Assembly: GCF_018729255.1 (NCBI RefSeq)
Contig: NZ_CP076061.1
Span: forward strand, 2,418,001-2,482,000
DNA: 64,000 bases
Direction of reading: 5' to 3'
Origin: Cupriavidus sp. EM10
GTDB taxonomy: Bacteria > Pseudomonadota > Gammaproteobacteria > Burkholderiales > Burkholderiaceae
This document shows, piece by piece, positions 9,214-17,233 of the stretch (position 1 is the stretch's first letter; every line of letters begins with the position of its first letter). The notes under the pieces were generated by a model. It made no database searches. It saw nothing but the letters and a program-made list of their open reading frames with translations, and had not been told where the DNA came from. A program made the position numbers and the translations under genes.

Positions 9214-10124
9214 GTCGCCGGCGCCGTCTGCTCTGACTGCTCCGTCTGCTCCGACTGCACCGTCTGCTCCGCGCGCAGCCAGTCGCGCGGAGACTGGCCC
9301 ACCCTGGCCAGGAACACCCGGGACAGGGCCGACGGATTGGCATAGCCCAGTTCGTCGGCCAGCAGCTTGAGTTGCGCGCCGTCGCGCAGCCGGGCCTGGG
9401 CCAGGCTGATGCGCCAGTCGGTCAGGTAATCGGCCGGCGTCTGGCCCACCACTTCCCGGAACGCCGCCGCAAAGGCGCTGCGCGACATGCTCGCGCAAGC
9501 CGCCATCTTCTCCAGATTCCAGTTGTCTCCCGGTGCCTCATGCATGGCCACCAGCGCCCGCGAGAGCCGCGCATCGGATAGCCCCGTGATCAGTCCGGGC
9601 TGGATGCCTACCTGTTGCGGATGGTCGAGCATCCAGCGCAGCAACTGGATCACCACCACTTCGAATAGCCGATCCGCCAAAAGGCGCTGGCCGCAACGCA
9701 CGCGCTCGGTTTCGGCGAACAGCAGCGACAAGGCCGGCGCCAGCCCGGGAACGTCGGCCAGCGGCAGCACGATCAACGGCGGCAGGGCGCGTGCCAGCGG
9801 GTTCCGAGCGCCGCCGGCGAACTCCAGCGTCGCGCAGGAGAACTGCGACCCTTCCGCCGGCGGATTGTGGAACTTGTGGACGGCCGGCCGCGGATAGAAC
9901 AGCAGCGAGGGCTTGTCGATTTCCAGCCGTCGGGGCAGGCCCTTGGTCTGGTGCGTCACGCTCATGCTGCCTTCGCGCATCACATGCAGAAAGCCGCGAT
10001 GGGGCTGATCGAAACGCGTAATGCCGCAGAGCGGCCCGGTGTGGAACAGATGCGCCTGGATGCGGAACCGCTCAAGCAGCCCGGACAGGCGATCGACGGT
10101 AAGCGGATTGGGGGTGGCGGTCAC
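9210..10124 (-). CDS. AraC family regulator with cupin-like sensor domain
   Basis: The N-terminal half matches the AraC cupin_6 sensor domain (DRLSGLLERFRIQAHLFHTGPLCG, then GFLHVMREGSMSVTH). The C-terminal half is a double-HTH AraC domain (LEKMAACASMSRSAFAAAF, YLTDWRISLAQ, ADELGYANPSALSRVF). I take GTG at 10124 as the start (304 residues) because the sensor domain begins directly after it; the frame is open further upstream but that sequence looks non-coding. The tail repeats EQTVQSEQTEQSEQT, a small Gln/Glu/Thr repeat. It is divergent from the carboxymuconolactone decarboxylase-like gene, which it probably regulates, a pairing common for this AraC subgroup. Confidence 0.83.
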   Translation of the reverse strand: MTATPNPLTVDRLSGLLERFRIQAHLFHTGPLCGITRFDQPHRGFLHVMREGSMSVTHQTKGLPRRLEIDKPSLLFYPRPAVHKFHNPPAEGSQFSCATLEFAGGARNPLARALPPLIVLPLADVPGLAPALSLLFAETERVRCGQRLLADRLFEVVVIQLLRWMLDHPQQVGIQPGLITGLSDARLSRALVAMHEAPGDNWNLEKMAACASMSRSAFAAAFREVVGQTPADYLTDWRISLAQARLRDGAQLKLLADELGYANPSALSRVFLARVGQSPRDWLRAEQTVQSEQTEQSEQTAPAT

Positions 10125-10281
10125 GGCAGGGTCGGGCAAGAGGATGGCAAGCCAGGATGAATTGGTACGTTTCGGGGATGAATAGTGTCCTATCGTACGC
10201 CGTGCGCGGCCATAGTGGAACCCATGGACGGCGACGTCCTGATTCTGATCACCACCCTTCATCCTGACAGGAGATTCCATC

Positions 10282-10827
10282 ATGACCGCACGTATTGCCG
10301 TACCCGAGCCCCAAGCCGCGCCCGCCGCCAGCCAGGCCGCCCTGGGCCAGATCCAGTCCGCCTTTGGCGGTGTGCCGCAGATGTTCCGCGCCGTCTCCAA
10401 TTCGCCGGCCGCGCTGCAGTCGATGTGGGCGGCGTTCGGCGCCCTGGGCGGTGGCGCGATTCCGGCAAAGCTTGGCGAGCAGATCGCGGTGGCCGTGGCC
10501 GACCGCAACCGCTGCGACTACTGCCTGGCCGCCCATACGGCGCTGGGCCGCAAGGCCGGCGCATCGTCGGCCGAGATGGCAGCCGCCCAGTCGGGTCAGT
10601 CCGATGATCCGAAGACCGCGGCGGCGCTGGCCTTCGCGCTGAAGCTGGTGGAAGCGCGGGGCCAGGTGTCCGGCGCCGACGTTTCGGCGCTGCGTGACGC
10701 GGGCTTCAACGATGGCGAAATCGTCGAGATCGTCGCCCATGTGGCGCTGAACCTGTTCACCAACTACATCAACGTGGCCTTCGAAGTGCCCGTCGATTTC
10801 CCGGCCGTGAAGCTGACGGCCCGGTAA
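10282..10827 (+). CDS. Carboxymuconolactone decarboxylase family (AhpD-like) protein
   Basis: A 181-residue protein with the AhpD-like core: NRCDYCLAAHTALG with Cys78, Cys81 and His85, the CxxC-xxx-H arrangement of alkylhydroperoxidase-type CMD proteins. It also has the downstream FALKLVEARG and VALNLFTNYINVAFEVPVDFP segments typical of the uncharacterised-peroxidase-related branch. The redox-active cysteine pair suggests a thiol peroxidase or reductase role in oxidative-stress defence and not true carboxymuconolactone decarboxylation. It starts after AGGAGATTCATC with good spacing, is transcribed away from the AraC gene and is followed by a strong hairpin terminator. Confidence 0.87.
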   Translation: MTARIAVPEPQAAPAASQAALGQIQSAFGGVPQMFRAVSNSPAALQSMWAAFGALGGGAIPAKLGEQIAVAVADRNRCDYCLAAHTALGRKAGASSAEMAAAQSGQSDDPKTAAALAFALKLVEARGQVSGADVSALRDAGFNDGEIVEIVAHVALNLFTNYINVAFEVPVDFPAVKLTAR

Positions 10828-10845
10828 GCCGAAGTATCGCCCATG

Positions 10846-10875
10846 AAAAAGGCCGCCATGACTGGCGGCCTTTTC
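10846..10875 (+). terminator. Rho-independent terminator, probably bidirectional
   Basis: GGCCGCCA/TGGCGGCC stem (10851-10858 with 10863-10870), TGAC loop, T4 after it and A5 before it. It follows the CMD gene directly. The A-tract makes it usable for the minus-strand HAD gene that ends at 10939. Confidence 0.85.
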
Positions 10876-10938
10876 TCGTTGCATCACAGCATGATGCTTG
10901 CGGATTGTCTGCAAGCTCAGGCGTCCATCAGGCGTCCA

Positions 10939-11589
10939 TCAGGCGTGGATCGCGGCAGGTTCCAGATGCTTGCCCGTCAGGCTTGCCACGGCCACGGCCA
11001 TCGCCTGTTCGCGGGCTTCGGCGGCGGCCGGTGCCGGCATGAAGCGCTCTGGTTCGTCGCGGGCCAGGCGCTGCAGGTGGCGCAGCTTGGCCTTCAGGCC
11101 CGGCTCCACGCGCGAATCGGGCGTGACGGTCGACGGGCAAGCCACGCCAAGGATATCCAGCGCCTTGCGGAAGTTGTCCACGGTCAGACCCTCGGCCGGA
11201 TCGACCTGTACCAGCCGGGCGCGCTGCGCTTCGCTAAACGACGATGCCGGCGCGGTCGACAGGATGACCCAGGCGCCCGGGGCGGCGTGCTGGCCGAACC
11301 AGGCGTCGATCTCGGCGCCATGGCCGCCTGCCACCGCCGGCGTCATGCCTTCCACCTGCAGGTCCAGCTGCTGGAAGATTGCGGCCGGCGTGCCACGGCG
11401 CCATGCGTCGGAGACCACCACGCGGGCACCAGCGATACCGAACAGGCGGCGCAGGAAGCCCAGCGCGATGGGATCGAAAAACCTGACGTCACGCAGGGTC
11501 CCCGTGTTTGGCGTACCACCCAGGCGGGCAGCGGAGCGGTCCGAATACAGGACGCCGGGTACGTTCAGCATGATGAGGCGTTCGGTCAT
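10939..11589 (-). CDS. HAD-like domain protein lacking the catalytic aspartates
   Basis: A 216-residue protein whose layout resembles the HAD domain found in Swiss Army Knife RNA-repair proteins: MLNVPGVLYS at the N-terminus, RRLFGIAGARVVVSDAWR, a long insert, then GAWVILSTAPA and a VDPAEGLTVDNFRKALDILG segment. In active HAD enzymes the first motif is DxDGVL. Here both aspartates are replaced (Asn9 and Pro11), so phosphotransfer chemistry is unlikely. The C-terminal third is Ala/Glu/Arg-rich and helical. I infer a degenerate or binding-only HAD fold, with moderate certainty about the family. It is monocistronic, transcribed toward the bidirectional terminator. Confidence 0.6.
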   Translation of the reverse strand: MTERLIMLNVPGVLYSDRSAARLGGTPNTGTLRDVRFFDPIALGFLRRLFGIAGARVVVSDAWRRGTPAAIFQQLDLQVEGMTPAVAGGHGAEIDAWFGQHAAPGAWVILSTAPASSFSEAQRARLVQVDPAEGLTVDNFRKALDILGVACPSTVTPDSRVEPGLKAKLRHLQRLARDEPERFMPAPAAAEAREQAMAVAVASLTGKHLEPAAIHA

Positions 11590-11949
11590 GATTTCTCTTG
11601 CTCAATCGGTGATGGGTTGAATCAAGCGTATCCGGCTTTGGCGTGGGAAAGTCGACACAAAGTGTGCGTAAGTGCAACAGTTGTGTAACTTTTACGCGTG
11701 ACTCGTTAATGCCGGTTACTGCGTAAGTCCAAGTGTTTCCTGCGGACACACCTGCCGCGCCAGGCCTTGTTTTCCGGCCTGCTCCGCGCTGCGGATATCG
11801 CCGTAATGCACGCCTCAACGGGCGGTAGGCGAGCGCGGTTGACAGGAATTTGAAAGGAAATGTTCGTCGCTCTGACACACAGCGGCCGGTGGCCGAAAGC
11901 CGTGCCCGAAAGGGCGGCAAACCGGGCGGAGGCGGTGTTTGGTTGCGGG
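11590..11949. other. Intergenic region, 360 bases
   Basis: Lies upstream of the minus-strand HAD-like gene and downstream of the small Cys-rich gene. The part nearest the HAD gene (about 11600-11720) is relatively AT-rich and should contain its promoter. I see no supported gene, repeat or specific site. Confidence 0.4.
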
Positions 11950-12150
11950 TTATTCCTTGCGCAATAACCGCATTTCGAAATGCTCGAACGCGTACTGGCA
12001 GGTGATGCTGCAGAACAGGTCGGCCTGGCCGACTTCCTGCTCGCAGGCGTGGCACGTGCCGCAGGGCTTGAGCCGGGGCACCCAGTCGCGTCCGGCCGCC
12101 TCGAAATCTTCCTGGAACGACGCATCGTCTTGCGCAGCCTTGCCTAGCAT
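11950..12150 (-). CDS. Small cysteine-rich (zinc-ribbon-like) protein
   Basis: A 66-residue protein starting at the ATG at 12150, chosen because GGAG lies seven bases upstream; a longer in-frame ATG at 12222 has no such site. The sequence holds a compact Cys motif, CGTCHACEQEVGQADLFCSITC: C-x2-C-x2-C, then C-x3-C. This is a layout expected for a zinc-binding treble-clef or ribbon. The N-terminal half is acidic and helical. I do not recognise a named family. It could be a regulator or adaptor; there is no signal peptide. Confidence 0.65.
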   Translation of the reverse strand: MLGKAAQDDASFQEDFEAAGRDWVPRLKPCGTCHACEQEVGQADLFCSITCQYAFEHFEMRLLRKE

Positions 12151-12332
12151 CTGTGTTCTCCGCTCTCTGTCCGCCTCGGCGTGGATCCGTGTTCCGGCCG
12201 GCCGTGCCGGGTACGACGGCACGTACCGTCATGCTAGCGGCGCAGGGCCTGCCGGCGAATCGCAACTTCATGAATTACGGCGGAGCGGAGCGAAGCTGAA
12301 GCCGGGCAGCGTTGCGGCGATGCCGCAGCGGC

Positions 12333-13937
12333 TCAGAACTGGAAGCGGGCGACGTCCGTTTCCAGCGCGGCAGCCTGGTGGTCAAGCCGCGCCGCCTGGT
12401 CGCTGACCACGTCGACCAGCTTCGCGTTGTCGGCGCTGGTTTGCTCCAGCCGGCCCAGCGCGTCGCCCACGGTGCGGATGCCGCCGGCCTGTTCGTCGGC
12501 CAGCATGCGCAGTTCGGCGGCGAGGGTGTGACTGTGTTGCACTGCGGCGTCAATGCCTGACATGGCCGATTCCACGCGGCCGCTCAGATCGGCGCCCCGC
12601 GCAATCTCGTTGGTGGCGTCGCCGATGATGCCGCCGATCTCGCGCGCAGCCGTGGCGCTGCGCTGGGCCAGCGCCCGCACTTCCTGCGCCACCACGGCAA
12701 AGCCGCGGCCCGCTTCGCCGGCACGCGCCGCTTCCACGGCGGCATTGAGCGCGAGGATATTGGTCTGGAAGGCAATGCCTTCAATGACTGAGACAATCTC
12801 CGATACATTGCGCGACTGCGCGTGGACGTTGGCCATGGCCCCGCTCATGTCGCGCACGGCGGCCATGCCGGCGCCGGTGGCTTCGCGCGCCCGGCTGGCC
12901 ATCTCGCTCGACTCCTGCGCCTGCGCATGGGCCTGCTGGACCAGCGTCGTCAGGCGCGCGACATTGGCCGTGGCTTCGGTCAGCGCCGCCGCCTGCATGC
13001 CGGTGCGCGTGGCCAGTGCCTGATTGCCGCGCGCGATCCCGTCGCTGGCGACGGAAATTTCGTGCGCGCCCTGCTGGATACGCGCCAGCACGCCAGCCAG
13101 TTGGTCGCGCATGCCGGCCAGGTTGCAGAGCAGGCTGCCGTCGTCGTGCTCCCGCAAGGCAATGTGCGCGGTCAGGTCGCCGCTCGCGATACGCGTGGCG
13201 ATGGCCGCCGCGTCGCGCGGCTCGCCGCCCAGTTCGCGCGTCAGGCTGCGGGCAGCGATCCACGCCAGCAGTCCGGCCGCAGCCAGGCTGGCCACCAGCA
13301 GCACGATCATCAACGTTTGCGCGGTGACCTGTGCCGAGGCGACGCCGGCTACCGTGTCGGCGGCCTGCTGGGCCAGCGTCGTGCGCGTGGTTTCCACCAG
13401 CGCGCCAAGCTTCTGTAGCTGTTCGCCGAGAAAGTGACCGTCGATTGAGACAGATGCATCGAACTGCAACGGATCGAGCGGCTGCTTGCGAACCAGGTCG
13501 ACGTATTTCGTCATCATGTCGCCAGCCGCCGTGCGCTCGGCCTGCAACGCGCGCGCCTTGGCCGGGGCGGCCTGGCGCATGTCGCTGACAGCGGCATCGA
13601 GTTGTGTCGATGCCTGCGCGATGTCGTTGACAGCCGTATCGCGTTCGGCCGAGCTGGTGGCCAGCGTCAGGGCCAGCTGGGCGCGGCCGAGCATGGCCAG
13701 CGACGCCTGGGCGCGTTCGGCCGCGATGGCGCCGCGCATGTCGTGCTGGTACAGCCTGTCGGTGTCGCGCTTGAGATCGATCAGATTGAAGATGCCGGTG
13801 AGCCCGACAATCGCGCCGAACGCGTAGATCAGGACAAACGCCGCGGAAAGACGCACGACCAGCGGCAGCGCCGCCAGTCCTTGCCATGTGGATTGACCGT
13901 GTGCCCCCGGCAATCGCAGCTTGATGGCTTGCAACAC
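12333..13937 (-). CDS. Methyl-accepting chemotaxis protein
   Basis: An inner-membrane chemoreceptor of 534 residues. TM1 is near residues 29-50. A four-helix-bundle (4HB_MCP) periplasmic sensor runs to about 205, TM2 spans about 206-229, and a HAMP region follows ([24 protein letters not shown]). The signalling domain carries the CheA/CheW-binding hairpin tip [21 protein letters not shown] near residue 388. The GTG start at 13937 is chosen for AAGGAG six bases upstream; the open frame extends further but looks non-coding. There is no C-terminal CheR-docking pentapeptide. The ligand is unknown. No other chemotaxis gene is in the window. Confidence 0.88.
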   Translation of the reverse strand: MLQAIKLRLPGAHGQSTWQGLAALPLVVRLSAAFVLIYAFGAIVGLTGIFNLIDLKRDTDRLYQHDMRGAIAAERAQASLAMLGRAQLALTLATSSAERDTAVNDIAQASTQLDAAVSDMRQAAPAKARALQAERTAAGDMMTKYVDLVRKQPLDPLQFDASVSIDGHFLGEQLQKLGALVETTRTTLAQQAADTVAGVASAQVTAQTLMIVLLVASLAAAGLLAWIAARSLTRELGGEPRDAAAIATRIASGDLTAHIALREHDDGSLLCNLAGMRDQLAGVLARIQQGAHEISVASDGIARGNQALATRTGMQAAALTEATANVARLTTLVQQAHAQAQESSEMASRAREATGAGMAAVRDMSGAMANVHAQSRNVSEIVSVIEGIAFQTNILALNAAVEAARAGEAGRGFAVVAQEVRALAQRSATAAREIGGIIGDATNEIARGADLSGRVESAMSGIDAAVQHSHTLAAELRMLADEQAGGIRTVGDALGRLEQTSADNAKLVDVVSDQAARLDHQAAALETDVARFQF

Positions 13938-14247
13938 TACGAACTCCTTCGGGGCAGTGCCCCGCCATACCATGACCCTTGCACCGCAGCAGGCCGGCCT
14001 CTCGGCGACGGTGGATTCGGTCCTCCTGTCGCGGGGCGCGGTCTTGCTGCGGTGCGGCGTGATCGTCGGGCAGGAATGTGACGGCTGCATGACAAGACGA
14101 AAGCGACGGGTTTGTCATACGGGTGACATATGACTGACATGCAATGGCGCGCGCTGCATATGTGCCTGGATTGCAAAGTCGTGCTCAAGTTCGCTTGTGG
14201 CCGGCCGTCAACAAGCAGGTGGCCTGCCATACGTCCGAATCCGTTTC
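13938..14247. other. Divergent intergenic region, 310 bases
   Basis: Separates the chemoreceptor (minus) from the EAL protein (plus). It contains an inverted repeat GTCATA-N9-TATGAC at 14114-14134 that could be an operator. The true start of the EAL gene is uncertain, so its right boundary may lie a little further left. No gene is supported here. Confidence 0.4.
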
Positions 14248-16110
14248 ATGCTTACCGTTGCCTCCGATCTGGCTGCGGCCCGAGAGGCCGTGCGACCGCC
14301 ACCGCTGCATGCGGTGTTTCAGCCTATCGTGACGCTGGGGAGCGGCGAAATCCTGGGCTACGAGGCGCTGATCCGGGGGCCGGCCGGGTCGATGCACGCC
14401 TCGCCCGATGCGCTGTTCCGCATGGCGCAGGAGACGGGGACGACGGTAGGGCTGGAGATGACGGCGGCGCGCACCGCGCTGGCGTCCTGGACCGCGCTGG
14501 ACCTGCCCGGCAAGCTGTTCCTGAACTTCAGTCCGCTGACGCTGCGCCATCTGCTCGATCATCGCGGCCGCGCCATGTCGGCGCTGCTGGGGCTGGACGG
14601 CGCGCAGGCCGCCGGGGCGCGGATCGCGCCGTCGCGCGTGGTCATCGAGGTCACGGAGCAGACGGCGGTGGGCGATGCCGCCAGCTTTGCCCACGTCGTG
14701 GCCGTGCTGACGGAACTGGGCGTGCAGTACGCGCTCGACGACTTCGGCACCGGCCATGCGAACCTGGACAGGCTGGCGGAACTGACGCCGCAGTTCGTCA
14801 AGATCGACAAGTCGCTGGTGCGCGGCATCCACGCCAGTTCGCGCAGGCTGGAGGTGCTGCGCGCGATGCTGAGCCTGATGCATGCGCTTGGCGGCCGCGT
14901 GATTGCCGAGGGCATCGAGACCGCCGAGGAACTGGCGCTGGTCAGGGACCTGGGCGTGGCGGCGGGGCAGGGCTACTTCCTGGGCCGGCCGGCTGCGAGC
15001 CCGCCCCGGGACATCACGCCGAAGGTGCGTTCACTACTGGCGTCGCGCCAGATCGCCGTGTTTCCGCAGACGCTGCGCACCGGCTGGTCGGGCATGACGG
15101 CGGGCAAGCTGCTGCGGCCGATGCCGGCCGTCAACGCCGAGACGTCGAATAACGATGTGCTGGCACGTTTCCACGAACATGTCGACCTGCATGCGATGGC
15201 CGTGGTCGACGACGACCTGCGGCCGATTGGCCTGATCAACCGCCAGAACCTGCTCGATCGCTACGCCACGCCGTTCCATCGCGAGCTATACGGCCGCAAG
15301 GCCTGCATCACGCTGGCCAATCCGCAGCCGGTCTGCTTCGACCGGCGCACCACGCTCGAGGAAATGGCCCAGCATGTTGCCGGGGAACCGACCCGGGCGC
15401 TGGCCGACGGTTTCGTGATCACCGACGAAGGCCGCTACATCGGCCTGGGCACGGGCGCGGACCTGCTGCGTGCAATCACCGACGTGCGCATGGAGGCCGC
15501 GCGCTATGCCAATCCGCTGACCTTCCTGCCCGGCAACATCCTGCTGAACCAGCATATCGACAGGCTGATCGAGGCGCGCAGCCCGTTTCATGCCTGCTAT
15601 GCCGACCTGAATCACTTCAAGTCCTTCAACGACCACTATGGCTACTGGAAGGGCGACGAGTTGCTCAAGGGGGCGGCGGCGATCCTGGCGCAGGCCTGTG
15701 ATCCGGCCCGCGACTTCCTGGGCCATATCGGCGGGGATGACTACCTGGTGCTGTTCCAGGGCGACGACTGGGAAGCGCGCATCCATGACGCGATGGCCCG
15801 CTTCAACGACGGCGCGCTGGCCATGTACGCGGCCGCCGACCGCATGGCCGGCGGCATCCAGACGGAAGACCGCCATGGGCGTCCGATGTTCTTTCCGCCC
15901 GTGACGATGGCCGTGGGTGCGGTGCGCGTGGGCGCCGACGCGATGGCCACCTGGCGGCTCGGCAGCCAGCACGTGGGGACTGCGGCGGCCGTGGCCAAGC
16001 GCAGGGCCAAAGGTGTGGCGCAAAAAGGGGCGGCGCAAGAAGGGGCGGCGCAGGGCATCGTGTGCATCGACATCGCCGACCTGGCCGCCCGCGGAGAGCT
16101 GGACAGCTAG
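14248..16110 (+). CDS. EAL-CBS-GGDEF protein (c-di-GMP signalling)
   Basis: A 620-residue soluble protein with three parts. The EAL phosphodiesterase domain (about 20-255) has GYEALIRG, NFSP, EVTEQ, DDFGTG, KIDKSLV and EGIET, so the catalytic motifs look intact. A CBS-like pair follows (about 300-420, with HAMAVVDDDLRPIGLINR and DGFVITDEGRYIGL). The C-terminal GGDEF-type domain (from about 455) carries GGDDY at about 495-499 in place of GG[DE]EF. The degenerate signature suggests the cyclase domain is inactive or regulatory and that the protein mainly degrades c-di-GMP. The chosen ATG lacks a clear ribosome-binding site. The C-terminal tail has repeated KGAAQ/EGAAQ units. It converges on a response regulator 10 bases away. 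Confidence 0.85.
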   Translation: MLTVASDLAAAREAVRPPPLHAVFQPIVTLGSGEILGYEALIRGPAGSMHASPDALFRMAQETGTTVGLEMTAARTALASWTALDLPGKLFLNFSPLTLRHLLDHRGRAMSALLGLDGAQAAGARIAPSRVVIEVTEQTAVGDAASFAHVVAVLTELGVQYALDDFGTGHANLDRLAELTPQFVKIDKSLVRGIHASSRRLEVLRAMLSLMHALGGRVIAEGIETAEELALVRDLGVAAGQGYFLGRPAASPPRDITPKVRSLLASRQIAVFPQTLRTGWSGMTAGKLLRPMPAVNAETSNNDVLARFHEHVDLHAMAVVDDDLRPIGLINRQNLLDRYATPFHRELYGRKACITLANPQPVCFDRRTTLEEMAQHVAGEPTRALADGFVITDEGRYIGLGTGADLLRAITDVRMEAARYANPLTFLPGNILLNQHIDRLIEARSPFHACYADLNHFKSFNDHYGYWKGDELLKGAAAILAQACDPARDFLGHIGGDDYLVLFQGDDWEARIHDAMARFNDGALAMYAAADRMAGGIQTEDRHGRPMFFPPVTMAVGAVRVGADAMATWRLGSQHVGTAAAVAKRRAKGVAQKGAAQEGAAQGIVCIDIADLAARGELDS

Positions 16111-16120
16111 CAGCCGCCGA

Positions 16121-16885
16121 TCAATAGTCCGGCAGGCTGCCGGGCCCTTGCCGGCGGTGCGCGGTCAGTTCTGCCCGGGCTGCGCTGTCAAGGATGTCGA
16201 GCCGGTATCCCTGCGCGTAGACTACCGTGATCGTCACGCCATTCTCGGCGCAGAGGTCCAGCGTGCGGCGCATGCGCGATACCAGCCCGGCCAGCGCGCG
16301 CGACGAGTGCGGCAGCGTATGGCCCCAGATGGTGTTCTCGATGCGCTGCGTGGCCAGGATGCGGCCGGCATTGGCGAACATCAGCATGGCCAGGTCGAAT
16401 TCCTTGGGCGTCATCGGAATGCGTTGCCCGTTCAGCGTGGCAAAGCGGCCGGGGTTGTTCAGCTCGTAGGGCCCGGCGCGCAGCGGCATGCTGGCGTTCA
16501 GCCGGGTGCCGGCCATGCGCCGGCGCAATGCGGCGATGCGTGCCAGCAGCACGCGGGCGTTGAGCGGGCGCACGATGTAGTCGTCGGCGCCGGCGTCGAG
16601 CGCTTCGACCATGTCGTCGTCGCTGCTTTCGCCAGAGAACATCACGATCGGTACGTCGCGAAAGCGCACCGCGCGCACGGCGCGAATGACATCGATGGCG
16701 GAAATGTCGGGCAGGTCGCGGTCGATCAGCAGCATGTCGTAGCTGTCATGACCCAGGCCGTGAATCAGGTCACGGCCAGCCTGGAAGACGTTGCATTGAA
16801 ACCCAGCGATGGAAAGCAGCTCCTGCATGGGATGGAGAGGCGAGTTGCGGCTGGCCAGCAGCGCAATATTGGATTGGGCGTTCAT
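16121..16885 (-). CDS. OmpR-type response regulator, atypical receiver
   Basis: A 254-residue regulator with an N-terminal receiver (about 1-125) and a C-terminal winged helix (RFATLNGQRIPMTPKEFDLAMLMF, then VSRMRRTLD and YAQGYRLD). The phosphoacceptor is probably Asp55 in LLIDRDLP. The highly conserved receiver lysine is replaced by arginine (DDYIVRPLN, Arg106), which usually weakens phosphorylation-dependent switching. The N-terminal acidic pocket of typical receivers is also missing: the segment reads NIALLASRNS. No sensor kinase gene is adjacent, so it is an orphan. Its promoter region carries an inverted DnaA-box pair about 150 bases upstream. Confidence 0.83.
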   Translation of the reverse strand: MNAQSNIALLASRNSPLHPMQELLSIAGFQCNVFQAGRDLIHGLGHDSYDMLLIDRDLPDISAIDVIRAVRAVRFRDVPIVMFSGESSDDDMVEALDAGADDYIVRPLNARVLLARIAALRRRMAGTRLNASMPLRAGPYELNNPGRFATLNGQRIPMTPKEFDLAMLMFANAGRILATQRIENTIWGHTLPHSSRALAGLVSRMRRTLDLCAENGVTITVVYAQGYRLDILDSAARAELTAHRRQGPGSLPDY

Positions 16886-17233
16886 ACGAACTATCGGACA
16901 CTATCGAACAGGCGAAATGCATTGAATTGGGCAAACACGATGCAGCGTATCGGCCGGAGCTGGGTCCAACAATCGGCATTTCTTTAAAAGGGGCGGCGAC
17001 GGGAGCCGGTTCGCCTGCTGTTGCGTCCCCGCATCGTTATCCACAGATTTTGTGGATAACCGGCGCGGCGATCGGCGGCGCGGTGCGGCGGGGCGGGTAG
17101 CGGATCGGTGTGATTAAAATTAGGCAGAGGCCCGGTGGCCGGATCTGCGGGCGCGATATCGGACTGCGCCAAAGTGACCCGCTATGCCAGAATACGGCTC
17201 ATCGAATCCGGGCCGCTCGTGGTGCCAGTGCCT
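16886..17233. other. Divergent intergenic region, 348 bases
   Basis: Lies between the response regulator (minus) and cardiolipin synthase (plus). Its main feature is the inverted pair of DnaA-box sequences listed separately. The flanks are otherwise unremarkable; no gene is supported. Confidence 0.5.
17036..17060. promoter_or_regulatory. Inverted pair of DnaA-box sequences
   Basis: GTTATCCACA-GATTT-TGTGGATAAC: two perfect 9-base matches to the consensus DnaA box TTATCCACA, facing each other across a short spacer (17037-17045 and 17051-17059). As a 10-base-arm palindrome it could also form a hairpin, but it has no T-tract. No replication or partition gene is near, so a regulatory or DnaA-titration role is more likely than an origin. 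Confidence 0.6.

Noticed and set aside
11869..11965. Small plus-strand ORF opening MFVALTHSGRW
   Set aside because: The purine-rich stretch before it is too close to the ATG, the end overlaps the Cys-rich gene, and the sequence has no protein-like pattern.
17036..17060. Replication origin
   Set aside because: Only two DnaA boxes, no AT-rich unwinding element and no replication or partition genes nearby.
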